Positions 46,275-57,074 are shown, numbered from the stretch's first letter. The stretch is 64,000 nucleotides of DNA from an uncultured Bartonella sp. (GCA_946478665.1 CAMLCZ010000001.1:1-64000), one strand, 5' to 3'. Made by a program: numbers and translations. The notes: a model not told the origin generated them from the letters alone.

Positions 46275-46301
46275 CCGGTCGAAAGTTATCGTTTCGACCG
46301 G
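46275..46301. promoter_or_regulatory. intercistronic hairpin between livK and livH
   Basis: CCGGTCGAAA and TTTCGACCGG form a perfect 10-bp stem with a seven-base loop in the 59-base gap. No T run follows in the direction of transcription, so it more likely protects the 3' end of livK mRNA, or partly attenuates, than terminates. This would give more binding protein than permease. Confidence 0.6.
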
Positions 46302-46328
46302 TATGATATGTGATTTATAAATATCGCC

Positions 46329-47462
46329 TTATAACGCAGGCTTTACTTCGCCGAGATATACGCGCTTACCGTCTTTTATCTCAATCACGCCAATTGGTAT
46401 TTCAGGGTTATGGTTTTGATCCATAGTCATAGGACCAAATGGTGTTTGAAAATCTTTTAATTTAGCAAGCTCGGCAGTGATTGCTTCACGGTCATCACTT
46501 CCAGCTTTTTCAATAGCTTCCATAAACATCATATAGGATGTGTATCCTAGCACAGCATTCACATTAGGTGCTTTGTTCGGGAAGGTGGCTTTCCATTGTG
46601 TTGTAAATTCTTTTGCCGTTTCTGGCATATTCGGCATATTTTCATCATATGGGAAAGTGGTGTGTAAAAAGCCTTCTGCCGCTTTTCCACCAATAGTAAC
46701 CGTTTCAGGATTATCCATTGCGTCGCCGCCCATGATACGGAATGTTGCTCCCAATTCACGGGCTTGCTTCATAATTATTGCGCCTTCGGCAAAATATGCT
46801 GGAATAAACAATACATCAGGCTGCTGCGCAATAATTTCAGTTAATGCTGCAGAAAAGTCCTGATCGCCAGAATTATAATTGAGGTTGGCAACAACATCGC
46901 CCCCCAATTTCTTGAACGAACTGTTGAAATAGTTGGCCAGACCGATAGCGTAATCGTTTGAAATATCTTTTAAAATCGCGGCTTTTTTAGCATGCAATGT
47001 ATTGAATGCATATGTGGCAGCACCTGCGCCTTGATATGGATCCACAAAACATGCACGGAAGTAGTATTTTTTGCCCTGTGTTACCAACGGGTTTGTTGCA
47101 GAGGTTGCTACGGCTGGTGTTTTTGCTGGCTCAGAAACTTCACCGCCTGCAAGAGCAAGTGACGAACCATAGGTTCCAATAATGCCTTGTACCTTATCCG
47201 AAGCTGTCAAGCGCATTACGGCGTTTGCGGCTTCAACCTTGTCGGATTTATTATCGACAATTATTAGCTCAACTTTACGTCCCAAAACCTCTGGCTTCAT
47301 TTTATTGGCAAGTTGAACACCTTCAAGTTCCAGTTGTCCGCCAAAAGCATTCTGACCTGTAAGAGGAAGATAAACTCCGATCTTAATAGGATCCGACGCA
47401 TATGCGTTAACAGTGAATGCGGCTGCTGCCACCGCGGTCGCAATAAGTTTTCTAAAAGCCAT
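46329..47462 (-). CDS. livK: branched-chain amino acid ABC transporter, substrate-binding protein LivK
   Basis: Periplasmic binding protein, 377 residues: signal peptide MAFRKLIATAVAAAAFTVNA then YASDPIKIGVYLPLTGQNAF (type I fold). LVTQGKKYYFRACFVDPYQG and NYNSGDQDFSAALTEIIAQQ are typical of the LivJ/K group. First gene of the operon. The exact ligand (Leu/Ile/Val, or another amino acid or amide) cannot be told from sequence alone. Confidence 0.93.
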   Translation of the reverse strand: MAFRKLIATAVAAAAFTVNAYASDPIKIGVYLPLTGQNAFGGQLELEGVQLANKMKPEVLGRKVELIIVDNKSDKVEAANAVMRLTASDKVQGIIGTYGSSLALAGGEVSEPAKTPAVATSATNPLVTQGKKYYFRACFVDPYQGAGAATYAFNTLHAKKAAILKDISNDYAIGLANYFNSSFKKLGGDVVANLNYNSGDQDFSAALTEIIAQQPDVLFIPAYFAEGAIIMKQARELGATFRIMGGDAMDNPETVTIGGKAAEGFLHTTFPYDENMPNMPETAKEFTTQWKATFPNKAPNVNAVLGYTSYMMFMEAIEKAGSDDREAITAELAKLKDFQTPFGPMTMDQNHNPEIPIGVIEIKDGKRVYLGEVKPAL

Positions 47463-47621
47463 TTTGTATTGTTCCTCTCTTAAATTACAATGTAAAAATA
47501 TTGTAATAGAGTGTTAATAATATGATATGGCTTTTAGTACAAGTTTCGTTAGTTAATGAATAAATATAAAATCATCTTATACAATAGGTTTTTCTTTTCA
47601 CCTTTAAGATAAGATAAGTGG

Positions 47622-48062
47622 TTACCATGTGCCTGTGTTTTTCATAGATAACCAAGGTTCCTTTGGTTCAAGCTTTTCACCTTTTTGTAAAAGTTCGATA
47701 GAGATACCATCGGGAGATTTTATAAAAGCCATATAACCATCACGTGGCGGCCGATTGATGACAATTCCCTGATCCGCTAATTTCTGGCATGTTTGATAAA
47801 TGTCATCAACTTCATAGGCCAAATGTCCAAAATTACGACCGCCGGTATAGTCTTCGGTGTCCCAATTGTAGGTCAGTTCAAGTTCTGGAGCGTGGGTTTC
47901 TTCCGCCGATTTGATGTCTTGCGGTGCTGCAAGATAAACAAGCGTAAACCGTCCACTTTCGTTTTCTGTGCGTCTTGTTTCTTTCAGACCAAATATTTTG
48001 CAGTAAAAATCAATTGATTTTTCAAGATCGTTCACACGAACCATAGTATGTAAATAACGCAT
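47622..48062 (-). CDS. gloA: lactoylglutathione lyase (glyoxalase I)
   Basis: Converts the methylglyoxal-glutathione hemithioacetal to S-lactoylglutathione. I start at ATG 48062 ([20 protein letters not shown], 146 residues) because GAGGTAAAA precedes it; the 54 upstream codons in the ORF are unlike the family. Metal ligands fit the gamma-proteobacterial type: His in YLHTMVRV, Glu in PELELTYN, His in [11 protein letters not shown], Glu in [11 protein letters not shown]. Confidence 0.93.
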   Translation of the reverse strand: MRYLHTMVRVNDLEKSIDFYCKIFGLKETRRTENESGRFTLVYLAAPQDIKSAEETHAPELELTYNWDTEDYTGGRNFGHLAYEVDDIYQTCQKLADQGIVINRPPRDGYMAFIKSPDGISIELLQKGEKLEPKEPWLSMKNTGTW

Positions 48063-48274
48063 TTTTACCTCTCGTTTTATATCGCTGTGGAATGTAGCTT
48101 TTTTTGAGAAACGTTCAACACTTCTGTCAATCATAAATGACGCACAATGATGTGTTGGGAGGGTAGTCTCAATTACAATATGGGGAAATCTAATAAGGGG
48201 ACTTGCGCCCATGTCATAGAGCAATGTTTACTTGCAGCAAGAGAATCAATCGCTTTAACAGGACTATTTGAATT

Positions 48275-48853
48275 ATGACGATTAAAGAAACATCAGAAAA
48301 AGATATTTCGTCTGAAGTTAGTTCTGAAACAACAGCAACCGATGTTGCAGAAATTAGTGGCAGCATTAAATGGTTTGATGTGAGCAAAGGTTATGGCTTC
48401 ATCGTTCCTGATATTGCCGGTGTTCCGGATATTTTATTGCACGTGACCGTTATGCGACGTGACGGCTTTCAAACAGCCTTAGAAGGTGCAAGGATTGTCT
48501 GCGTTGTTAAAAAAGGTGAACGTGGATTACAATGTATTCAGGTTAAGTCGATTGATTTGTCGACTGCTGTTCATCCATCCGAATTGCCAGCGCGGACACA
48601 TGTCGTTGTCGTACCAGAAAGTGGCTTGGAGCGCGCAATTGTAAAATGGTTCAATAGGGATAAAGGCTTCGGCTTTTTAACAAGAGGCGAAGGTACGGAA
48701 GATATTTTTATTCATATGGAAACTTTGCGCCGCTTTGGATTGGCAGAATTGCGTCCTGGACAAGTTGTGCTTGTGCGCTTTGGAACAGGGGAAAAGGGGC
48801 TAATGGCCGCTGAAATTCATCCGGATATTGCCGCACCCTTTCCAACTCATTAG
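48275..48853 (+). CDS. two-domain cold shock protein
   Basis: 192 residues with two cold shock domains: residues about 28-92 (GSIKWFDVSKGYGFIVPDIA, DILLHVTVMRR) and about 120-188 (AIVKWFNRDKGFGFLTRGEG, DIFIHMETLRRFG). The second keeps the RNP1/RNP2 aromatic residues (KGFGF, DIFIH) better than the first. An RNA chaperone type conserved in Hyphomicrobiales. Leads a forward run with the DUF192 gene. Confidence 0.93.
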   Translation: MTIKETSEKDISSEVSSETTATDVAEISGSIKWFDVSKGYGFIVPDIAGVPDILLHVTVMRRDGFQTALEGARIVCVVKKGERGLQCIQVKSIDLSTAVHPSELPARTHVVVVPESGLERAIVKWFNRDKGFGFLTRGEGTEDIFIHMETLRRFGLAELRPGQVVLVRFGTGEKGLMAAEIHPDIAAPFPTH

Positions 48854-48946
48854 TTCATGCGTTCGGGAGACGTTGTATCAATATTGACTTTGGATTTTGA
48901 TACAGTCGCAATCATTCGTATATATTGAGCTGCAAAAGGCGAGGAT

Positions 48947-49429
48947 ATGAGACGATTTTTTCTGGTTGCATTTTGTTTCATGCTGATCGGTAATTTCAAG
49001 GCTTCCGCGCAAGAGCCGATGCTTTTACCTATTGATGCGCAACCGCTCACGATAAAAACTGAGTTAGGACAGATACAGTATGACGTGGAGATTGCTGTAA
49101 CGCCTGAGCAAACAGAAGCGGGATTGATGTTCCGTAAAAACTTCCCAGAAAATCGTGCGATGTTATTCAAGTTTGCGTCTGAGAGGATTGTTTCAATGTG
49201 GATGGCGAATACGCCTTTGCCACTCGATATGCTTTTTCTCGACAAAAACGGTAAAATTGTTGCAATAACAGAGTATACGCATCCATTTTCTACGAGAATC
49301 ATTTCTTCTCATGTGCCAGCATCTTTCACAATAGAGATAAATGCTGGTCAGGTTGCGGTTAAGAAAATTCAAAAAGGTCAAAGGGTCATTCACCCTGCTA
49401 TTTGTGGTGAATGTAAGGTGGGTCAGTGA
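48947..49429 (+). CDS. DUF192 family exported protein
   Basis: 160 residues: signal peptide (MRRFFLVAFCFMLIGNFKASA), then a DUF192 domain (VEIAVTPEQTEAGLMFRKNF, MWMANTPLPLDMLFLDKNGK, then PASFTIEINAGQVAVKKIQKG). The family is small, periplasmic and of unknown function. The TGA overlaps the ATG of the hydrolase gene by one base, so translation is coupled. Confidence 0.9.
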   Translation: MRRFFLVAFCFMLIGNFKASAQEPMLLPIDAQPLTIKTELGQIQYDVEIAVTPEQTEAGLMFRKNFPENRAMLFKFASERIVSMWMANTPLPLDMLFLDKNGKIVAITEYTHPFSTRIISSHVPASFTIEINAGQVAVKKIQKGQRVIHPAICGECKVGQ

Positions 49430-50199
49430 TGAGTGCAGAAGACGTTCAATATTTCAATCATGATGGGTTTCGTTTAGCATTTCGTGAAGAAGGAGAGGGC
49501 GAACCAATCCTTTTGATACATGGCTTTGCTTCATCTTCTAATGTGAATTGGTATGCGCCAGGGTGGTTCAGGGTTCTTAACGAAGCCGGATATCGGGTTA
49601 TCGCAATTGATAATCGAGGGCACGGATTTTCAGATAAAAGCCATGACCCAGCGGTTTACACGCCTGAAGCTATGGCTGGTGATGCTGCCGCTTTATTGGA
49701 ACATTTGGGAGTCCAAAAAGCGCAAGTCATGGGATATTCGATGGGTGCTCGTATAAGCGCCTATATGTGCCTATTGCATGGTTCATTTGTAAATAGCGTC
49801 ATATTTGGTGGTCTTGGCATTGGTATGGTAACCGGTGCTGGTAATTGGGAGCCAGTTGCGGAAGCTTTGTTGGCAGATGATATTAATCAAATTACCAATC
49901 CACGTGGTTTGATGTTCCGGAAATTTGCAGACCGTACAAAAAGCGACAAAAAGGCATTGGCAGCATGCGTCATAACTTCGAAAAAAGAACTGACTGCGGC
50001 GGAAGTACATGCTATTCGTCAACCTGCATTGGTTGCAGTGGGGACACTTGATGAGATTTCCGGTGAAGCCGAGCCACTTGCGGCCTTATTGCCGAAAGGC
50101 GAAACGCTCATAATTCCAAATCGCGATCATATGTTGGCCGTTGGGGATCCTGTCTACAAAAAAGGTGTGATAGATTTTCTCTCCCGACATCCTATATGA
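49429..50199 (+). CDS. alpha/beta hydrolase
   Basis: 256 residues from ATG 49429. Oxyanion region LLIHGFASSSNVNW, AIDNRGHGFSDKS, nucleophile elbow VMGYSMGARISAYM (Ser), an acid in VGTLDEISG, and the catalytic His in IIPNRDHMLAVGDP. A soluble esterase-like enzyme of unknown substrate. Start chosen by overlap with DUF192. Confidence 0.9.
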   Translation: MSAEDVQYFNHDGFRLAFREEGEGEPILLIHGFASSSNVNWYAPGWFRVLNEAGYRVIAIDNRGHGFSDKSHDPAVYTPEAMAGDAAALLEHLGVQKAQVMGYSMGARISAYMCLLHGSFVNSVIFGGLGIGMVTGAGNWEPVAEALLADDINQITNPRGLMFRKFADRTKSDKKALAACVITSKKELTAAEVHAIRQPALVAVGTLDEISGEAEPLAALLPKGETLIIPNRDHMLAVGDPVYKKGVIDFLSRHPI

Positions 50200-50239
50200 T
50201 GGGAACAGGCGTTATTGATTTCAATACGGAGGAAAGATT

Positions 50240-51049
50240 GTGTCTTGCACCGAACAGGAAGCAACACGGCGTAATCCGGAAACGCTTTGGCGCGATATAA
50301 GGCAAGAAGCTTTATCTGCGAGCGAAGCTGATCCAGTATTGGAATCGTTCTTTGCAGAATCCATTTTGAAATATGAGAGCCTTAGCGACATGATTGCCGG
50401 TCGTGTTGCCGCACGCCTTTGGACACGAGAAATTAATGAGAATGCGCTTTACCAAATTTTCAAAGAGCAGATTGACGGAATTGCGCAATTTGAAGAGCAT
50501 GTCGCGGATGATATTGGTGCGGTTTTTTATCGTGATCCTGCATGTAACCGATATATTGAAGCAGTGTTGTATCTAAAGGGCTTTTTAGCAATTCAGGCAC
50601 ATCGTTTGGCGCATGATTTATGGTTAAAAGGTAGGTGTGACCTCGCTTTGTTTCTACAGAGCCGATCCTCATCAGTGTTTCAAACCGATATCCATCCGGC
50701 AGCACAATTTGGTCGCGGTATTTTTCTTGATCATGCCACGGGGCTTGTGGTTGGCGAAACAGCTGTTGTTGGTGATAATGTTTCGATACTACAGGATGTT
50801 ACTCTTGGCGGTACGGGAAAAGAATGCGGTAATCGTCATCCAAAAATAGCAAATGGTGTGTTGATTGGTGCGGGCGCCAAGATACTTGGCAACATCACCG
50901 TTGGAGCATGTGCAAAGATTGCTGCCTGTTCCGTTGTGTTAAAGCCAGTACCTGCTCATGTAACCGTGGCAGGAGTGCCAGCGAAGATAATTGGGAAATT
51001 ACATGAAGTGGAGCCAGCATTATGTATGGATCAATTGATTAATGAGTAA
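50240..51049 (+). CDS. cysE: serine O-acetyltransferase
   Basis: Makes O-acetylserine for cysteine synthesis and is typically inhibited by cysteine. The 269-residue product has an N-terminal helical SATase domain (ETLWRDIRQEALSASEADPV, FLAIQAHRLAHDLWLKGRCD) and a left-handed beta-helix of hexapeptide repeats (DIHPAAQFGRGIFLDHATGL, DVTLGGTGKECGNRHPKIAN, VLIGAGAKILGNITVGACAK). The GTG start follows an ACGGAGG site. Confidence 0.95.
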   Translation: MSCTEQEATRRNPETLWRDIRQEALSASEADPVLESFFAESILKYESLSDMIAGRVAARLWTREINENALYQIFKEQIDGIAQFEEHVADDIGAVFYRDPACNRYIEAVLYLKGFLAIQAHRLAHDLWLKGRCDLALFLQSRSSSVFQTDIHPAAQFGRGIFLDHATGLVVGETAVVGDNVSILQDVTLGGTGKECGNRHPKIANGVLIGAGAKILGNITVGACAKIAACSVVLKPVPAHVTVAGVPAKIIGKLHEVEPALCMDQLINE

Positions 51050-51137
51050 AAGAAAAAGCTGATTATCCTTTACAGACAGTGCAGCTTGTCTTATTTGCCC
51101 TAACACGAAAGACAATGATAGTTATTAGGAGATCGCT

Positions 51138-51347
51138 GTGAAGCCCGATGAAATCAAAAAACTAGATGGCTATTTTAAGCGCACATTTCAGAATCAGGCG
51201 TTACAAGTCAAGCCTCGCCCTCGTAAAGATGACTCATGTGAGGTTTATCTAGGAGATGAGTTCCTTGGTGTGATTTATCGCGATGAAGATGAAGGTGAAT
51301 TGTCTTATAACTTCTCGATGGCAATTCTCGATATTGATTTGGACTAA
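51138..51347 (+). CDS. DUF3126 family protein
   Basis: A 69-residue cytoplasmic protein (MKPDEIKKLDGYFKRTFQNQ, YLGDEFLGVIYRDEDEGELS). The family is small, restricted to alphaproteobacteria and of unknown function; it commonly follows cysE, as here. The GTG start has a TAGGAGA site. Confidence 0.9.
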   Translation: MKPDEIKKLDGYFKRTFQNQALQVKPRPRKDDSCEVYLGDEFLGVIYRDEDEGELSYNFSMAILDIDLD

Positions 51348-51386
51348 TCTAAATACCGTTTAATTCGGTAACATTGTATATCGATT

Positions 51387-52166
51387 TTAAATCAGCTTTT
51401 TTGCTCTAAAGCTCGTATAGCCATTACGTGCGATAATAATATGATCGTGAATGGCTATACCAAGAGCATTTGCAACATCTTTAAGCATATGCGTCATTGA
51501 GATGTCTTCTCTTGACGGTGTTGGGTCACCCGACGGGTGATTGTGAACCAGAATGAGTGCTGATGCAGAGAGTTGTAGCGCACGCCTTACCACTTCCCTT
51601 GGATAGACAGGTGTGTGGTCAACTGTACCAATTTGTTGAATTTCGTCGGCTATAAGACCATTTTTCTTATCGAGAAATAAAATACGAAATTGTTCACGTG
51701 TTTCGTGCGCCATAGCTGCGCGACAATAAGCCAGCACCTTATCCCAAGAAGAAAAAATATCTCGTTTGCGCAATTCAGATCTATTTACACGCTCACTAAC
51801 GCCTGCGATTATTTTTAAATCATGCGCAACAGCTGGGCCGCAGCCTGGAACTTCCTGCAATAAATTAACATCCGCACCCAAAACGTCAGCAAGACTGCCA
51901 AACCGGTTTAATAATGATTTTGCTAACTGTTTTGTGTCTGCACGTGGGATTGAGCGAAACAACAACAATTCAAGAAATTCATAATCTGCAAAACCGATAC
52001 CATTGGTTTGAAAATACCGTTGCCTCAATCGCTCACGATGGCCTTTATGTTGTGAGGCAACAAGTTGCTTGGATTCCACAGTCTTATTAAGCTTGGCTTG
52101 GTTTGTTGTTAATGCAAACAACGCTCTTTCGGCGAAAGCATTTTTATCGCTATCATCTTTAGCCAT
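51387..52166 (-). CDS. radC: RadC family JAB domain protein
   Basis: 259 residues: an N-terminal helix-hairpin-helix region ([35 protein letters not shown]) and a C-terminal JAB/MPN+ metalloprotease-like domain with [20 protein letters not shown] (the HxH...S...D zinc motif). Despite the name, a role in DNA repair is not established. Same strand as map, 16 bases downstream of it. Confidence 0.93.
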   Translation of the reverse strand: MAKDDSDKNAFAERALFALTTNQAKLNKTVESKQLVASQHKGHRERLRQRYFQTNGIGFADYEFLELLLFRSIPRADTKQLAKSLLNRFGSLADVLGADVNLLQEVPGCGPAVAHDLKIIAGVSERVNRSELRKRDIFSSWDKVLAYCRAAMAHETREQFRILFLDKKNGLIADEIQQIGTVDHTPVYPREVVRRALQLSASALILVHNHPSGDPTPSREDISMTHMLKDVANALGIAIHDHIIIARNGYTSFRAKKLI

Positions 52167-52182
52167 AATATGTTGTTCGCTT

Positions 52183-53013
52183 TCAGGAACCTATTGTAGG
52201 CACATAAAAGGTATTATTTTGTGAAAGTGTGAAGACTTCACATCCATCTTTGGTAACACCTAACGAATGCTCATATTGTGCTGACAGTGATCTATCACGG
52301 GTTACCGCTGTCCAGCCATCACTCAAGATTTTTACACCAGGCTTTCCTAAATTAATCATCGGTTCGATCGTGAACATCATTCCTTCACGTAATTCCGGAC
52401 CTTCACCGGGATTGCCATAATGAAGTACGTTAGGCGCATCATGGAAAAGCTGTCCCAAACCATGGCCACAAAAATCCCTCACAACCGAACAACGTTCTGA
52501 TTCGGCATAACGTTGAATAACAGCACCGATATCACCCATTGTGGCACCCGGTTTAACGGCAGCAATAGCACGCATGAGACATTCATGTGTTACTTCAAGC
52601 AATCGTTCTGACGCGCGTTTAATTGGCCCGACAGGGTACATACGACTGCTATCACCATGCCAACCGTTCAGTATGAATGTCACATCAACATTGACAATGT
52701 CGCCGGTATGAAGCGGCTTGTTGTCAGGGATACCGTGGCACACAACATGGTTGATCGATGTGCAGCAAGAATTTGTATAACCGCGATAGTTAAGATCTGC
52801 CGGAAGAGCACCACGATCTGCACCAAACGCAAAAACAAAGTCATCAATTTCCTGCGTCGTAACACCCGGTTTGATAATATCAACCAACGCATCCAGACAC
52901 TCAGCGGCAAGTTTACCAATTTCCCGCATGCCGGCAAATGCTTCTTCATCGAAAATACGGATCTGACCGGTGTATTTTATGGGTGCATTTTTATAATTGA
53001 CGTAACTAACCAT
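52183..53013 (-). CDS. map: type I methionine aminopeptidase
   Basis: Removes N-terminal methionine from new proteins. The 276-residue product has the metal ligands in [20 protein letters not shown] (two Asp), [20 protein letters not shown] (His), [12 protein letters not shown] (Glu) and [16 protein letters not shown] (Glu), and the [10 protein letters not shown] substrate loop. The radC gene follows. Confidence 0.96.
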   Translation of the reverse strand: MVSYVNYKNAPIKYTGQIRIFDEEAFAGMREIGKLAAECLDALVDIIKPGVTTQEIDDFVFAFGADRGALPADLNYRGYTNSCCTSINHVVCHGIPDNKPLHTGDIVNVDVTFILNGWHGDSSRMYPVGPIKRASERLLEVTHECLMRAIAAVKPGATMGDIGAVIQRYAESERCSVVRDFCGHGLGQLFHDAPNVLHYGNPGEGPELREGMMFTIEPMINLGKPGVKILSDGWTAVTRDRSLSAQYEHSLGVTKDGCEVFTLSQNNTFYVPTIGS

Positions 53014-53433
53014 CTGTCTAACTATTCTCTGTCTTTTAGCGAATGCTGAATATCGTTTCAGCTATTGTAATACCGAAATTAGTATATTCTACTTTATTGT
53101 CTGCATTTAAGCGTAAATCAAGTGTCTGTGATTTATAACGGTTTATTATCTTAACAATAATAGTAAAGGAGCATGCAGCGATTTGGTGTTTTTTAATAGC
53201 ACTTTTACGTGATCATTTTGTTCAAGAATGAATGAGCAGTTTTCTCATAAAGAACAAACTTTATTGATATTATCATGAATTTGGCAATAATCAAAATATT
53301 TGCCAAAAATATCGCCGACTATTATCAATAGACACTTGAAAATATTCGGTTTCTCTAAACCTTTGTGACTTATAAAATGAATGTCATGCATTATTTGCCG
53401 ATAACGCCAAATACATCCACGACATAAAGATGA
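53014..53433. other. AT-rich intergenic stretch upstream of map
   Basis: 420 bases with no coding signal. A motif TAAAGGAGCATGC near 53164 looks like a ribosome site, but no frame of length follows it. The stretch is probably regulatory or decayed. Confidence 0.4.
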
Positions 53434-53544
53434 TTAGAGTGCAGCGATAAGATCACCAATTGTCATATTTGCACATAATATCATAGCAGTGGTAACAATA
53501 GCGACAGCCATAAGTGTTACGGTCGTTTTTGTCTGAATGGTCAT
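53434..53544 (-). CDS. putative 36-residue single-pass membrane peptide
   Basis: ATG 53544, preceded by AAGGGGATC, encodes MTIQTKTTVTLMAVAIVTTA then MILCANMTIGDLIAAL and TAA 53434. A basic N-terminus with a single hydrophobic segment resembles small inner-membrane peptides. It lies alone in a 700-base gap. Expression is unproven. Confidence 0.4.
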   Translation of the reverse strand: MTIQTKTTVTLMAVAIVTTAMILCANMTIGDLIAAL

Positions 53545-53709
53545 GATCGATCCCCTTATTCGATGAATTGTTTGATTTTCTTATTGATCTCAAAGATGAC
53601 TGGATTTAGGCATCAACAAGGCAAATTTTGGTTCTTTTTAAGTAAGGTTAATTCGGGGACGCTAAAATTTGCCAATATTGGAATGCGTGAGATGAAATGA
53701 GTAAATGGT

Positions 53710-54540
53710 ATGGCTGGGACTGATAGAAAACGTGAAAATTTGACTGGTGGGCCTGTTATTGTTTTGGTTGAACCTCAGTTGCCGGAAAATATTGGTATGG
53801 TTGCTCGGGCTATGGCTAATTTCGGTCTTTCAGAACTAAGGCTTGTGAACCCTCGTGAAGAATTTCCCAGTGAAAAAGCAATAGCAACCGCAAGCAAAGC
53901 AGATCATATCATTAACGCTACCAAAGTGTATGATACTTTGCGCGACGCTATTGCCGATATGAATTATGTTTTTGCTACAACAGCGCGTGAACGAGATGGT
54001 TTTAAGCCGGTAAAAAGTGCAGTGGAAGCAGCTGGAGTTTTAAGAAAAAAGGACGATTCCGGATTAAAGACAGCTATTTTATTTGGCCGTGAGCGTTGGG
54101 GGTTGAATAATGACGAGATCAGTCTTGCTGATGAAATTGTAACTTTTCCTGTCAATCCAGCATTTTCATCACTCAACATTGCGCAAGCTGTTTTATTAAT
54201 GTCTTATGAGTGGATGAAGTCTGGTCTAGCTCAAGAGACGGACACCGCTTTTAGAAATGAACCTGCAGAGCCTGCAGATAAAGCATCGTTACACGGTTTG
54301 TTTAAACAATTGGAAGAGGCGTTGGATGTACGCGGATATTTCCGACCGAAGGAACGGAAATCAATAATGGCTGAAAATCTACGCTCGGTACTGACACGTG
54401 CGGCATTTAGCGAACCCGAAATACGGTTATTGCGGGGCGTTGTTTCATCGCTCGATCATTTTTCGCCAAAACTACCGCGCGGGGCAGGCGCACCGGATAC
54501 GCGAAAAAGAATAAAAGATAGTGATAATGAAAATGAGTGA
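53710..54540 (+). CDS. TrmJ-like tRNA/rRNA methyltransferase (SPOUT family)
   Basis: 276 residues. The SPOUT fold is shown by [54 protein letters not shown] and [20 protein letters not shown] (knot residues that bind SAM). TrmJ methylates the 2'-O of residue 32 in tRNAs. The C-terminal extension ([20 protein letters not shown]) is typical. It overlaps murI by a few bases. Confidence 0.92.
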   Translation: MAGTDRKRENLTGGPVIVLVEPQLPENIGMVARAMANFGLSELRLVNPREEFPSEKAIATASKADHIINATKVYDTLRDAIADMNYVFATTARERDGFKPVKSAVEAAGVLRKKDDSGLKTAILFGRERWGLNNDEISLADEIVTFPVNPAFSSLNIAQAVLLMSYEWMKSGLAQETDTAFRNEPAEPADKASLHGLFKQLEEALDVRGYFRPKERKSIMAENLRSVLTRAAFSEPEIRLLRGVVSSLDHFSPKLPRGAGAPDTRKRIKDSDNENE

Positions 54541-55333
54541 ACGTCCCATATTGTTCTTTGATAGCGGCATTGGTGGTTTAACGGTACTGCGTGAAGCGCG
54601 CATTTTTATTCCTGATCGTCATTTCATTTATCTCGCGGACGATGCCGCTTTCCCTTATGGCGCGTGGGAGGAACGCGACTTAAAAAAACACATTATAGAA
54701 CTTTTTGATACCTATCTGAAACAATATGATCCTGCATTGTGTGTTGTTGCGTGCAACACCGCGTCTACCTTGGTTCTGGATGATTTGCGCCGTGTATTTT
54801 CGTCAATACCGTTTGTCGGTACAGTGCCAGCGATTAAACCCGCGGCCGAACAAACGCGTTCGGGTTTAATATCGGTGCTCGCGACACCCGGAACAGTAAA
54901 GCGCGCATATACACATGAACTCATCAATTCATTTGCTAGTAAATGTCATGTCGAGTTGGTGGGTAGTGCAAAACTTGCAGCATTTGCTGAGGATTATTTA
55001 CGCCGTAACCCTGTTGATCTTGACCGTGTAAAAGAGGAAATTACACCATGCTTTGTCGAGCGTGACGGAAAAAGAACAGATATTGTTGTGCTTGCGTGTA
55101 CCCATTATCCTTTTCTTGTAAATTTGTTTCGCAAATGTGCGCCTTGGCCAGTGGATTGGATTGATCCTGCCGAAGCAATTGCAAAACGTGCCTTATCACT
55201 ATTGCCTGATGCCGATGAGGTTCATCAATTGGATCAACAACTCGATGTGGCGCATTTCACATCTTGTCGTAGCGATTACGCAACACGCAGATTACTGCAT
55301 GGTTTTGGCCTTAAATGTGACTGGGTTGCTTGA
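54533..55333 (+). CDS. murI: glutamate racemase
   Basis: Supplies D-glutamate for peptidoglycan. From ATG 54533 ([20 protein letters not shown]), 266 residues; the ORF also offers GTG 54521. Catalytic cysteines lie in [14 protein letters not shown] and [14 protein letters not shown], and the catalytic Asp in FFDSGIGG. The start lies inside the 3' end of the trmJ-like gene, implying coupled translation. Confidence 0.94.
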   Translation: MSERPILFFDSGIGGLTVLREARIFIPDRHFIYLADDAAFPYGAWEERDLKKHIIELFDTYLKQYDPALCVVACNTASTLVLDDLRRVFSSIPFVGTVPAIKPAAEQTRSGLISVLATPGTVKRAYTHELINSFASKCHVELVGSAKLAAFAEDYLRRNPVDLDRVKEEITPCFVERDGKRTDIVVLACTHYPFLVNLFRKCAPWPVDWIDPAEAIAKRALSLLPDADEVHQLDQQLDVAHFTSCRSDYATRRLLHGFGLKCDWVA

Positions 55334-55530
55334 CTTCTATTTGTAACATAATTAAAAGCCTACCAACTGTTACTCGTTTTCGAGATACAGATAAACTAAC
55401 GTGTCCCGTGAATATCTGCGCAATGCGTGCGCGAGTTATTCTGTCAGTCCCTGAATATGAGGGCAGAGGAGGGCGCGTTTCCCAGAAATTTCTTTTTTGG
55501 AAATTTCGTTTTAATTGAAAAGGAAATGCG

Positions 55531-56148
55531 ATGAGCAAGCGCGAAAGTACGAAATATAAAATTGACCGCCGTATGGGTGAAAACATCTGGGGGCGTCCAA
55601 AATCTCCAGTTAACCGCCGTGAATATGGTCCAGGTCAACACGGACAGCGTCGTAAAGGTAAACTTTCTGACTTTGGTACACAGTTGCGTGCTAAACAGAA
55701 GTTGAAAGGCTTTTATGGCGATATTTCTGAAAAGCAATTCCATAAAATTTATGAAGAAGCAGCTCGCCGCCGTGGTGATACAGGCGAAAACCTGATCGGC
55801 TTGTTGGAATCACGTCTTGATGCGATTGTTTATCGTTCAAAATTTGTGCCAACAGTTTTTGCTGCTCGTCAGTTTATCAACCATGGTCATGTCAATGTTA
55901 ACGGACGCCGTACAAATATCCAGTCATATCGTTGCAAACCAGGTGATGTGATTGAAGTGCGTGAAAAGTCAAAGCAATTGACAATGGTTCTTGAAGCTAC
56001 CCAATTGGCAGAGCGTGATGTACCTGACTATATCGATGTCGATCATAACAAGATGAAGGCTACTTACACACGTATCCCTGCATTCTCAGATGTTCCTTAT
56101 GCAGTGCAAATGGAACCAAATCTGGTTGTCGAATTTTATTCACGTTAA
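55531..56148 (+). CDS. rpsD: 30S ribosomal protein S4
   Basis: A primary 16S rRNA binding protein. The 205-residue product starts [20 protein letters not shown], has the S4 RNA-binding domain ([40 protein letters not shown]) and the usual ending [12 protein letters not shown] stand-alone gene, as usual in alphaproteobacteria, with an AAAAGGA site and its own terminator. Confidence 0.97.
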   Translation: MSKRESTKYKIDRRMGENIWGRPKSPVNRREYGPGQHGQRRKGKLSDFGTQLRAKQKLKGFYGDISEKQFHKIYEEAARRRGDTGENLIGLLESRLDAIVYRSKFVPTVFAARQFINHGHVNVNGRRTNIQSYRCKPGDVIEVREKSKQLTMVLEATQLAERDVPDYIDVDHNKMKATYTRIPAFSDVPYAVQMEPNLVVEFYSR

Positions 56149-56173
56149 TCGTGCATTTTATTCAAATTTTTGG

Positions 56174-56200
56174 ACAGGGAGCCTTTTGGCTCCCTGTTTT
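56174..56200 (+). terminator. intrinsic terminator of rpsD
   Basis: ACAGGGAGCC and GGCTCCCTGT form a perfect 10-bp stem around TTTT, then a T run. It begins 25 bases after the rpsD stop and lies before ttcA. Confidence 0.92.
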
Positions 56201-56240
56201 CGTTTAGGGCTATAATTTGATCTTTAATGAGGGCTGTAAG

Positions 56241-57074
56241 ATGGATGAAATCAACGATAGTGACAACGCCGCCGATGGCTGCCATCCAATGTTTCTCAAT
56301 GCTCCCAAAACAGTTGAATTTAATAAATTAAGAAAACGACTGTTACGCCATATGCGTCAAGCAATTGATGATTTTTCAATGGTAAAGCCAAATGAAAGAT
56401 GGCTTGTTGCGCTTTCTGGCGGAAAAGATTCCTATGGCTTGTTAGCTCTATTATTAGACCTGAAGTGGCGTGGCCTTTTGCCGGTAGACTTGTTGGCATG
56501 TAATTTAGATCAAGGACAACCGGGATTTCCCAAAAATATATTGCCTGATTTTCTTAATAGCTATGACATACCTTTTCGTATTGAATATCAGGATACCTAT
56601 TCAATCGTTACCGATAAATTGGATAATAATCAGACATATTGTTCTTTATGTTCCCGATTACGTCGTGGCAATCTTTATCGTATTGCGCGCGAAGAGGGGT
56701 GCTCTGCACTTGTTTTAGGTCATCATCGTGATGATGTGTTGGAAACATTTTTTATGAACTTGTTTCATGGCGGGCGCCTTGCCGGTATGCCCGGAAAATT
56801 GAAAAATGACGAAGGCGATCTTATGGTGTTGCGTCCGCTTATTTATGCAGCGGAAGAAGATCTAGCCAAATTTGCTGAACATATGTGTTTTCCAATTATT
56901 CCCTGCAATTTATGCGGCAGCCAAGATGGTTTGCAGCGTAATGCTATGAAGGCAATGTTAAGCGACATTGAAACAAGAATGCCGGGACGAAAAGATACAA
57001 TGATAAGGGCGCTAACGAATGTGCGCCCTAGTCATTTATTGGATAACAAACTGTTTGATTTTAACGCGCTTTAA
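56241..57074 (+). CDS. ttcA: tRNA 2-thiocytidine biosynthesis protein TtcA
   Basis: Thiolates C32 of certain tRNAs. From ATG 56241 ([18 protein letters not shown], 277 residues; a GAGGGCTG site decides it). PP-loop [19 protein letters not shown], the cysteine pair [10 protein letters not shown], and [20 protein letters not shown] with [14 protein letters not shown] complete the iron-sulfur enzyme signature. Confidence 0.95.
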   Translation: MDEINDSDNAADGCHPMFLNAPKTVEFNKLRKRLLRHMRQAIDDFSMVKPNERWLVALSGGKDSYGLLALLLDLKWRGLLPVDLLACNLDQGQPGFPKNILPDFLNSYDIPFRIEYQDTYSIVTDKLDNNQTYCSLCSRLRRGNLYRIAREEGCSALVLGHHRDDVLETFFMNLFHGGRLAGMPGKLKNDEGDLMVLRPLIYAAEEDLAKFAEHMCFPIIPCNLCGSQDGLQRNAMKAMLSDIETRMPGRKDTMIRALTNVRPSHLLDNKLFDFNAL

